From contig JAWRVZ010000051.1 in assembly GCA_037043235.1 (NCBI GenBank), positions 3,869,501 through 3,933,500 of the forward strand: a stretch of 64,000 nt of DNA, read 5' to 3'. Position 1 is the first letter of the stretch; each line of letters opens with the position of its first letter. Shown in pieces: positions 44,692 to 55,000 of this stretch. The DNA comes from Rhodeus uyekii (lineage: Eukaryota > Chordata > Actinopteri > Cypriniformes > Acheilognathidae). Under the pieces are notes generated by a model. That model saw only the letters and a list, made by a program, of their open reading frames with translations. It did no database searches and was not told where the DNA came from. A program made the position numbers and the translations under genes.

Positions 44692-44998
44692 TTGAATGAA
44701 TGAGGCATTTGTATAGCACTTTACTATTTACTATTGCTCACCCAAATCATTTCAGGGGTTTCTCCTCAAGCACCAGCAGCGTCACACTTGGATGATGTGA
44801 AGGCAGACGCAGAACAATGTGCGCTCACACCAGGTGGTGAGGAGAGAGAGTGAAAGCTTGGATAGCTCAGGATTATTATTAGGAGGCCATGATTGATAAG
44901 GGTCTGTGAAGGGAATTTGGCAAGGACACTTTTTACGAGAAGTGACATGGGATTTTTAAGGACCTTGGGTTAACGTCTCTTCCGAAGGATTTTTAGAC
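44692..44998 (+). repeat. Teleost interspersed repeat fragment
   Basis: The order 'gcatttgtatagcacttt', 'agcgtcacacttggatgatg', 'gcagaacaatgtgcgctcac', 'gaggccatgattgataaggg', 'gacatgggatttttaagga' and 'ttaacgtctcttccgaagga' is that of a repeat common in fish genomes. It ends just before the LTR that follows. Confidence 0.6.
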
Positions 44999-45022
44999 AT
45001 TCTGCATCATCGACAGCACATG

Positions 45023-46189
45023 TGACTTAGTCCTGTTTGTTGTGTCACCTGTGCACTTCCTGTGTGTAAAGTCATTTGTCACTTCCTGTGTGTAAGGTTA
45101 GTTGTTACTTCCTGTGTGTAAGGTCATTTGTCACTTCCTGTGTGTAAGGTCAGTTATCACTTCCTGTGTGTAAGGTCATTTGTCACTTCCTGTGTGTAAG
45201 GTTAGTTGTTACTTCCTGTGTGTAAGGTCATTTGTCACTTCCTGTGTGTAAGGTTAGTTGTTACTTCCTGTGTGTAAGGTCATTTGTCACTTCCTGTGTG
45301 TAAGGTCATTTGTCACTTCCTGTGTGTAAGGTTAGGTTTTACTTCCTGTGTGTAAGGTCATTTGTCACTTCCTGTGTGTAAGGTTAGTTGTTACTTCCTG
45401 TGTGTAAGGTCATTTGTCACTTCCTGTGTGTAAGGTTAGTTGTTACTTCCTGTGTGTAAGGTCATTTGTCACTTCCTGTGTGTAAGGTCAGTTATCACTT
45501 CCTGTGTGTAAGGTCATTTGTCACTTCCTGTGTGTAAGGTTAGTTGTTACTTCCTGTGTGTAAGGTCATTTGTCACTTCCTGTGTGTAAGGTTAGTTGTT
45601 ACTTCCTGTGTGTAAGGTCATTTGTCACTTCCTGTGTGTAAGGTCATTTGTCACTTCCTGTGTGTAAGGTTAGGTTTTACTTCCTGTGTGTAAGGTCATT
45701 TGTCACTTCCTGTGTGTAAGGTCATTTGTCACGTCCTGTGTGTAAGGTTAGTTTTTACTTCCTGTGTGTAAGGTCATTTGTCACTTCCTGTGTGTAAGGT
45801 TAGTTGTCACTTCCTGTCGGGTGTGTCATGTTTCACTTCCGGGTCCCTTTTGTATATCTTCCTGTGCCCTTCCTGCACCTGTCTTGTCATCACTTTCATC
45901 GTTAGTCTACCCAGGTGTTCGTCATTCCCTTGTATATAAAACCCTCTTGTGTTTCCCTTGTCTTTGTTGGTTGTTAATGAAGTATGTGGATGCTGTCTTG
46001 TATCCGTGGTCCTGGTCTGCTTAGTTTCCAGCATTTTGTTTAAGTTCAGTTTATGCACAAGTGTGCTTATTTGTTTTGTTATTTAAAGTGTTTTTGTTTT
46101 GATTTAATAAAAGTGGAACTTTAAGTTGGAAACCTGCTCTCTTCATCAGTCTCCGCATCGCACGCTCTGATCCATCTCCGTTTGTAACA
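45023..46189 (+). mobile_element. Probable solo LTR of an LTR retroelement
   Basis: The unit begins TGACTTAG, ends TGTAACA, and is flanked on both sides by ACATG (45018-45022 and 46190-46194), a 5-bp target duplication. It holds a TATA box (TATATAAA, 45933-45940) and a poly(A) signal (AATAAA, 46106-46111) in the expected order. No internal coding region or second LTR is present, so it reads as a solo LTR. Much of its 5' part is a 26-bp tandem array. The retroelement class is not determined. Confidence 0.65.
45054..45807 (+). repeat. Minisatellite, 29 units of 26 bp
   Basis: Each unit starts (C/T)ACTTCCTGTGTGTAAGGT and ends in one of a few variants: CATTTGT, TAGTTGT, CAGTTAT, TAGGTTT or TAGTTTT. 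Units 1-12 and 14-25 show the same order of variants, a 13-unit (338-bp) higher-order period. A partial 30th unit leads into the rest of the LTR. Confidence 0.95.
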
Positions 46190-46194
46190 ACATG

Positions 46195-47095
46195 ATAGAG
46201 TTTATGCACTCTTTTATGATCAATTCAAGTAAACTCTGGGTTCTAGATCAGTGTTTATCCCTGGCTGGTTGGTGTTAGTCGTGGCAGTGGGTTTAATTAA
46301 GGTGGCTTTTCTATAATTTTTCTCTTGCATCCTCTTTTACTCTAGATGTAGCTATAGATATACTGTATGTTCATGTGCAAAGACCCATCTATATTAAGTG
46401 TGATATTTATGCAGGCGACATGCTGTTTGCTAAATGACATAAAGGATTGAATTATAATAGTTGGCAAGGTATTTTTTCAGCCGAGTGTCATTGGAGATAT
46501 AACATGAAGATAATTTTTTCCTAGTGAGGCTGGATAAATGGAACAGTCACAACATGCTGAGTTTATTATTCTATTTCTTACTGTTAAAGACTGTATGAAT
46601 TTTCTTTTGCATTAAAATCTGTATATGAACTTTTCAAGGAAAATAAAAGGGAGATGCTGATTAGCGTTATAGTCAGTTGTATTATCTTGAATCTTGGAAT
46701 CTTGGAAAAGTTGATAATTTATCAATAGAATAAATGACAACATTTAATAAGACAGTAATGTACACCGTGGTAAATGTTGTTGTTGTTATTATTATTATTT
46801 TTAAAAAAAATCTACAGACTCTTACCATTGTTTTTGTAAATCTGCTTTTAAATAATAAGAACAGTGTGGTGCTATGCAAATCAAACTTGACTAAATGTTT
46901 AATTCTGAATCATTATTAATTATGCATAAATTCACTCTTTCACACCAGTCCATATCTGCACCAGTGATGTGTAGCTCTAAAATGTGTGTGAGTCTCTCGT
47001 CTAGACATAATTCAGACAGGTTTTTGTTCAGGGCTTATTTACATGAGCCAGACAGAAGCTTGCTGCCCCCCTGCCAGCTTCATTCCCATGGCCTC
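46195..47095. other. Intergenic, nothing recognised
   Basis: AT-rich sequence without genes or clear elements. Confidence 0.45.
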
Positions 47096-47119
47096 CCCCT
47101 CTCTCTTTCTCTCTCTCCC

Positions 47120-47175
<56 letters not shown>

Positions 47176-47625
47176 CCTCTCTCTCTCTCCCCTCTCTTTC
47201 TCTCTCTCCCTCTCTCTCTTTTTCTCTCTCTCCCTATCTCTCTCTTTCTCTCTCTCCCTATCTCTCTCTCTCTCTCTTCCCTCTCTCTCTCTTTCTATCT
47301 CTCCCCTCTCTCTCTCTCCCTATCTCTCTCTCTCTTTCTCTCTCTCTCCCTCTCTCTCTCCCCTCTCTCTCTCTCTTCCCTCTCTGTTCTCTCTCTCTCT
47401 CTCTCTCTCTCCTCTCTCATTCTCTCTCTCCCTCCCTCTCCCTCTCTCCCCACTCTCACCCTCCACTCTCTCATTCTCTCTCAACCTCCCTTTCTCTCTC
47501 TCTCTCTCTCTCCCTCTCCCTCTCCCTCTCCCTCTCCCTCTCCCTCTCCCTCTCCCTCTCCCTCTCTCTCTCTCTCCCCGCCCCCCCTCTCCCCTCCTCC
47601 TCCTCCTCCTCCTCCTCTCCTCTAT
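47096..47625 (+). repeat. About 530-bp polypyrimidine (CT)n/(CCCTCT)n/(TCC)n tract
   Basis: Nearly pure C/T on the plus strand, shifting from CT with scattered A to (CCCTCT)n near 47510-47560 and (TCC)n near 47592-47620. Long open frames on both strands are composition artefacts. Mirror-symmetric polypyrimidine DNA of this length can form triplex (H-DNA). Confidence 0.97.
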
Positions 47626-47639
47626 CAGCTGATGTCTGA

Positions 47640-47752
47640 AAATGCCACTGTTGGGCAGGAAGTGCTCCACTAAATAAAATCGAAAGCATACACTGAGGAT
47701 TGAAGTCAGCATGCGCTAATGCTCGGAATACGCTGCTTTGAACACATTACAG
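47640..47752 (+). other. Possible non-coding first exon of chfr
   Basis: A donor-like TTACAG|GTTAAG follows at 47752. The sequence after it (47800-48020) is richer in CpG than its surroundings (CTCGCGT, TTTCGCGTT). This would suit a 5' UTR exon spliced to the acceptor at 48945, but no core promoter is visible. Inference only. Confidence 0.25.
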
Positions 47753-48945
47753 GTTAAGTGTACAGTTTAATTGTGTTATTTTCAACTGGTTCGGATGTTA
47801 TCGTGGGCTAGCGACTCAGAGTTAGCACCCCTCGCGTAAACATTGCGCCGTTTCGCGTTAATATTTAACCTCCCAAAACAAAACCAAATTAAAAACAGTC
47901 ACTTGACAAATAAACGATTTGACACTTTTAGCTCGTATCATTTCGATTATTAGTTACTAGTGGCTTTCTTTTTAAGCCGTAGTCGCTTCAGTTAGCTGGT
48001 TAGCACACTGAATTACGCGTTATGATCGAATAGCTGGAAAATATTTGTATAAAGTAGGTGAGGTCAGAAAACTTTGATTTGTTTTTGTTAAAAAACGTCT
48101 TTCATGTAATATTTCCGTATCTAAATACGTCGAATTAACCTATTTTGGAAATACATAACTTATTTAAACTTTATAAAAGTACTATCAGGGTGTTTTTTTT
48201 ACACCCTGCTTAACTATGTCTCCGTGATTTTGTCAAGACATTGTTCCTGTATCATCATATTTTGTTGATCCTTGAACAACATTCCTGTCTGAAAATGTAG
48301 TCCTAACCCTACCCATAAGTTATCCCTAAAATCAGAGGGAAATGATGGTGAATAACTGATGTAGAAGCACCTAACCCTGGTTTTAAGACTAAAACTTGAC
48401 ATAAACTGTACATTTTTGTCTTAAATCTGATTGGTTGTTTGGAATTTTGTTCCTGGATCAACAACCATGTTGTGTTTCACTACCACTACAGTAACACTAA
48501 TAGACAACATAAAGGATTTCCATGTTGTGTATGAATTTATATTAGTTATCAAATTTACTTTTAAACATTTTCATTCAAATAAATCTGGAAACAAATGTAT
48601 GCATTAGTAGATTGGTTCAGGTTATACCAGTTTTGTCCATTTAATTGACATCATCTCAAGTTCATGATGGAAAATGATGCTGATTGTTTCACCCGGAGTG
48701 TAACTTATCTTGTCACCTGAGGAGAGTGCTTCAGGTGTACAGTATGATCGTGGTTTAATCGACGGTTACACTCCCTGGTCTCTTCCTGTGGAGTTTATTT
48801 TACTGAGCATGCTGTGTGCAGCCTTTCACACTAGTTTTTCAACTCTGTGTTTTCATATTTATGATCGGCATTGTGGGTGAATGCCTTTGCATGTATTTGC
48901 CTTGGTCGTATTTGTGTTTTTATACTTTCCCTTATGCTTCTGCAG
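47753..48945. other. Region upstream of the chfr start exon
   Basis: Non-coding; probable first intron or promoter region of chfr. No transposon recognised. Confidence 0.4.
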
Positions 48946-49094
48946 AAACGAGATCTGCTGTCTGGCAGGTCAGATACGGAAGATGACGCGTCAGGGCTGC
49001 GATCGGGCCTGGGGGAAACTGGTCAACGTCGACGCATCTCCGGGTTCGGAGATATTACTCATAAATAGAGAATGCACTGTGGGGAGAAAAAAAG
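48946..49094 (+). CDS. chfr: chfr exon 1 (coding): FHA start
   Basis: Acceptor TTCTGCAG at 48945; ATG at 48983; donor AAAG|GTGCGC. Encodes MTRQGCDRAWGKLVNVDAS, then ILLINRECTVGRKKG with the FHA Arg and Gly-Arg-Lys motif. The 37 bases before ATG are in frame and without a stop, so a longer N-terminus is possible if an upstream exon supplies a start. Confidence 0.93.
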
Positions 49095-52000
49095 GTGCGC
49101 TGAACGTCATCACTAATACAGTGTTTAATCATGTTAATTTTGTTTTAAAAGGTCCTCCATTATTTGCTTCCCCCCCCAAACTTCTTCATAGACTCTCCTA
49201 TGACTTCAAGTTTTACTTATTCACTTTTATTACAGTAGTTATTACTTTTTTTCCCTCCAGATAATCAGTCTGAAGTGGTGTCTGCATGTACTCGGCGAGC
49301 CCTTGCCTTTAACAATGCTCTCTTTAGTTCAGCAAACGAACCCCCACCCCAATAATGACAAAGGCGTCTATTGAAGACATGCTCTTGGAATATTAAGTAG
49401 TTTTTTGTGTGCAGGGAAAGGTTGTATTCCTTTGGTTCTGTCTGGGTTTGAAGACTGTCTGTTTTCCCGCTTTAATTAGCATCAATTCATGTGTCTGTTT
49501 GGTTCTGTGTGCTTCGCAGGAACACTCGACACTGGTTATTAGCAGAACCGATACGCTTCATTACAATAATAGTCTAATTTTTAACCTTACATCACATCGC
49601 CACACTGTACTTCAATTTAGACTTGCATGCCTAATGTGTCAGGGAGAGAAAAGAGAAAAATGCTTTATTAAAGTCGGCATGAAAATGCTTTCGCAAGCCA
49701 TTTTACTTTAGAAAATGTCACGTATTTCAGATTTAATCGTAAGGGGTCCCGTTTGTCATTTTAGGTTTCACTCTTGTAGACTACTTAACTTGCATTGTAA
49801 AGTATATATTTATTTCCCCGTGTATTCACTCTGAGCTAATCCCATGACCTTGGTTTCGATAGAACTGTAATGTGAAAAGTATTCATGTTATCGTTATAAT
49901 TGTGATGGTTTGTTATTTGCATTATAGTAGTGAGGAAATTTCACAATTAAAGTAATATTAATGATCCTAAAATGAACGGGAAAGTATCTGTGTGAGTTTC
50001 GTTCTTCTGTTAAACACAAAAGAAGATATTTTTGAAGAATGTTGTAAACCAGACTGTTGACATTGACTTCCGTAGTTGGGAAAAATACTATGGAAGGCAA
50101 TGGATACCATCAACTGTCTGGTTACCAACACTCTGGTTAGTAAATGATGACAATTTAAATTTTGTGTTGAACTATCTCTATAAGCTTTATTTTCTTCATG
50201 CAAAATATATATATTTTTTTACAATCATTTTTACATACGGTACTGTTCAAGCTAAAGCTGATGTTCTTGCAGAATTGTGCATTAGGCTGGCATTTGGGAC
50301 GGGGCCTAAGGGTTTGCTGTCAGTCTTATCATAAGTGGAATATTTGTTTTTGTTAAAGGTTTATAATGACCTACGGTACTTGGTAGGTGGATTGTACACA
50401 ATAACCAAGAGAATGTATTCCATTTTGATTTATTGTTGACTCGTCTCTGTCATAACTTCACTGACTTATTTTGTTTATAGATTGCGACCTCTCATTTCCG
50501 GCTAATAAACTGGTCTCAGGGAATCATTGCAAAATCACTCAAGATCAGAACTCAGGAAAAGTGTGGCTGGAGGACACGAGGTAAGACATGTAGTCGATGC
50601 ACATGGACATTTTCATTCTACAGCAGTGGCCAAAACGTACTTCCGGAGAGGATTTGTTTTTAATGACCCTTCAAGTTCGAGTAAACCATCAAAATATGAG
50701 AAAAATATTTTATATTATTAAAATATTTTAAATGTGTAGGAAGAACTAAATGATATACTTGGTTAAAGTATTAGAAAGTTAAAGTTATTTGGCAAAACCG
50801 GCATGTTTCTTTGTAATTTCTTTGTATGACTGACAACCTGTTCAAAAATGTTTGCCACATTTCGTTGCGTTATCACAAATAAAACGGCTGACTTCTAGCA
50901 CATTTACATTTCTGCATTTGGCAGATGCTTTTATCCAAAGCGATTTGCATTGCATTCAAGAAACACATTGACATTCTCATCAGTTTTTGCTTTCCCTGGG
51001 AGTCGAACCCATGAACTTGGCATTGCAAGTGCCATTCTCTACTGTTTGAGCTACAGGAAAGCCTTTTGCAATTTTTTATAATATTTTAATAAAAGGTGAA
51101 GAAATCAATTTTCCTTGGCCAGACTTCATTTTTGGCCACATCGATCACAGCAAGACATTTTAGGAACAACTGATATTATTTTGAAAGACTATCGTAAAAT
51201 ACTAATTTTAGAGTTTAATACCCATCGAATAAAAAAAAACTTCAGTAGTGGCAGTTGCCTTTTAAATCTTTTTAGTTCTATTAAGTTTTTGCAAATTGTA
51301 CTGAGTGACTTATAATTACATTAGAAAGTGAATTCAATTAATGACATGCTTTGCCCTGCGGCAAATATATATCCAATTCCCTCATGATATTTAATCATTG
51401 CTTTGGTGAATAATTAATTGTAATTTGGTTAATAGTCAGTGGATGGAGATACACTAGTTGATCTGCGTCTGTAGAAAACGTTTGTCTCATGTGTTTGAAT
51501 GTACGCTAGCTCACGGCTGCCGCGGTACATTTCCATCCAGCTAATTAAGTGAGTGTCGGCTAGACGGTCAATATGCTTAATCAACGTGATGGATCAAGAA
51601 TCCCTTCCTCACTTGTTATCCTTTCTAAGCTTTCTTTTTGCTGTTTTTATTCTGTCTATTCATTATCTTAAAGGAAATGGGCAATGTTTGCGTGGTTTAG
51701 AGATTATCAGGCATTTATTTTAGACGCATTATAGGTAAGTTCATAAGTGGGTAATTTGTCAGTTTTGAAAACTGAGTTTGAATCCATCTTTTGATGTTTC
51801 CCCGATAACTTTGTTTCTTTGTTCGTAGTCCCTAAAAATAAAACTCACAAAAAGGCCATTGGCCAACATCATTTATCCTCTGAATAGCACTCAAAATTGG
51901 CTAACCTTCTGCTTGATGATGGTCTGTTTGTTTGTATCAGCACCAATGGGACAGTGATCAACATGTCCAAAGTGGTGAAGAAACAGACGCACTTACTGCA

Positions 52001-55000
52001 GGATGGTGATGTCGTTTACTTTGTGTACAGGAAGAATGAGCCAGAGCAAAGTAAGTTTTCTGGTTTTGGTAGTACAGTTGCTTCCAAACAGAAGATCCAG
52101 ATTAATCATCTATTCTCTGTTTTGCAGACATTGCTTACGTGTATCAGGCCATCAGGCCAGAAGAAAGTGCCTCGCAGGACGTTGAAGGTAAACAGACATT
52201 GATTTCAAGTCAATTCAGATGTTCATTATGATATAGCCTGTCAAGTTGTTTCAGAGGTGGAGAACTTTAAAGCAAGCTCACACTACAGGTAAGAGTGCAT
52301 AAATCGTTGTGGTTTCTCGCCATCTGTCATCTGATTGTAGCAGTGCGCGTACTTCACAACGCAATGGAAAGTAGGCGCTACGAGACCTTTGGTCAAGAGG
52401 CGGTCCCGTGGCATGAGTGATTATGATATTTTTCTGTTCATACCTTCTGCTCTGCGATTGGCTGCATTAGTTTCACCTTGCCATTGCGTCGCACACACTA
52501 CAAGATCATTAGGGACCAACCAAATTCACGATCAATCGGCCACTTTCCGTGAAAACACCTAACAAGCGTGAAATAGTGAAATTTTGATTGAAGATAAATA
52601 TTTTTACTGATAAAGAGTGTACCAGGAGCAGGTGATCGTAGCGTCTTAGCCGAGTTTGCAGTCTACTAAACAGCAGCAAAAGAAGTTCCGCCGGATACGA
52701 GTATAACAGCATTCTGGCGTTCGCACAGCAGTCGGTTTCCTCTGCTGAGCCGGCTGCATTACGCTACCTTTCTGTACCAACGAACAGCGTTGACGCGGAG
52801 AGAAGTGTCAGCCAGTACACAAGCGTCAATGCACCGCAGCGACCGAATATGTCAGCATCCACGTTGGTCGACCAAGTTTTGGCCACGAAAAACTGTAAAC
52901 CATTTCATTAATGTCACGTGGCATTGCGGAGTCTGTGGCTACGTGCGTTGTAGTCGTAGTTTGTTTCCGTTTAGTTTTTTAATACAGGTGAACAGTCGAA
53001 AAGTGGTATTTTAGAATACAAAACAGCGGGTGTGACAGCAGATGGACTGATTGCAGTGATTGGTGCCTAGTAAAAACTGTACCCATGAATTTTCCATGAA
53101 ATCGAATGTTTTTTTAAAAACCTTCCGTGAAATTGCGAATTTTTACCCGTGAATTTGGTTGGTCCCTAAAGATCATGTGATGGTCATATCAAACAATTTG
53201 TGACCGCTTGAGATTGGCTAAAATGTTGTGTCGTTTACAACATTTCGACGGTTAGAAAGAGATTATGAAAAACGTTTTAGTTCCTTCCTTTGGAAGTATT
53301 TTATGTTGACTTGAAATCCTGATTTCTGTAAGTTACTGTTTCTCTTTGTGGTCCACAGATGCTGGGAGAGAAGAAGATTCTGATCTGACAGAAACCGAGA
53401 GTGAACCAGCACCAGTAGAGCCTGTTATCGTGAAGCCTCTACCTCAGTCTGGGCACGAGGACCCCCAGCCGTCTACCTCCAGCTCGTCCTTCCACTTCTA
53501 CAACACGCCCTTACCTACCTGCTCTGGTAATTACAGTCCACACTGTATATGCACTTTGGAGCAATTTGCTTTGATGATAGAGTGACTATTGTCTAAGGTC
53601 ACGTCCACACGATGCCGGTGCATTCCCTATCCGATCATAAAACACGGCGTCGGCACAATAAATATCAGCGTCCACACGAGACCACTAAAACCGACTGATA
53701 ACGGTGTAGTATAAATGCCAGACCAGTATGGGGCGCTGTAATTCTGCCACAGATAATACACTATACACAGAGAAGAAGACTGAGCATGCGCATTGTTGTT
53801 GCTGTTCAGTGTTGCCAGATTGCTAGTTATCTTTTGGTCACGTCCGACCGGGATAAAATGGATTGGGCTGGTTGATAAAATTTGGGATGGTTTTTGATGC
53901 ATAAAATCGCTCAACATTTTTATTATTTATAAGAGTACGCACTTTGGGATGGTATTTTTTTAAATGGGCGGGTTTTAAGCTGTAGTTGGGCTGGAAATCT
54001 TCAGTCCAATCTGGCAACACTGTTGCTGTTACTGTGACGCAGCCGACACGTGATGTGATGACATCATTGGTTCACAAAAAATATTCGGATTGGCCGTCCA
54101 CACGAGACCGCAAGGGTGTCGGATTCAGATCTATCCACTTTAGGACACGGTATCAAAAGAGAGCGGATTCAGTCTCCCAAAACACCGGATCCGTGTGGAT
54201 GGAACGCCAATCCGATAAGAAATGTATGCGGATGCAGTGATCCGCGTCTCCGTGTGGACGGGCCCTAAATCAGGGGTCTCCAAACTACGGCCCGCAGAGA
54301 CCTCTTTGTCTGCGTAAAAAAAATGACGGAAATGCACATGTATCCTGCCTAGATCAGCCGCCGCTTACGTGAACTTTGTTTTTACTGAATTAAAATAGAG
54401 GCGCGCAGTAGTGCGTTCCCTTTCGAGAGCGGGAACGAGACGTTGGGAACTCCTCCCCTTCACTTAATTTCTGAAACCTTATAGGATAATGGCAGTTGAC
54501 AACTAGCCAAATGTAGCGCGATGCGGCTCTGGCTGACGGTATAAATAGCATAAATAAGCGTGGCAATTGCGTGAGAATGTTTCCTTCACACTTCTCTAAA
54601 CGGAATATGGGAAAATAACCGAGGTTACGATAGAAAATGGAGACGTTATCCAACCGATCACTACATTGCAAAACCTTATTCGCTGCTTACTTTTTCTACT
54701 TCCGTTCAGTCAATGAGATGATATAACGCCATCTAGTGACCTCCTTAGGGACAAATTTAAAGAAGAAGGACTGGTGGGTTTTTACCAGTTTTTGCCCAAG
54801 GAAGACTTTCCTAATGTCAAAACTTTTGCATCAAGGTACCTTTCAATCTTTGAAACAACATACATGTGTGAACAAACATTTTCAAGAATGAAGGACGTGA
54901 AGAACAATTTGAGAACAAACTTGTCCGATGACAATCTCAGGTCACTGTTGATGTTAGGCACATCAAATCTAAAGTCAGAAATGTCTGCTGTTTTGGCATC

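Noticed and set aside
45054..45807. CRISPR-like array
   Set aside because: Units are directly adjacent at a 26-bp period with no unique spacers, in a vertebrate genome; it is a minisatellite.
46895..47712. Long Ser/Leu-rich (plus) and Arg/Glu-rich (minus) frames up to 245 codons
   Set aside because: Composition artefact of the polypyrimidine tract; no splice signals or family resemblance.
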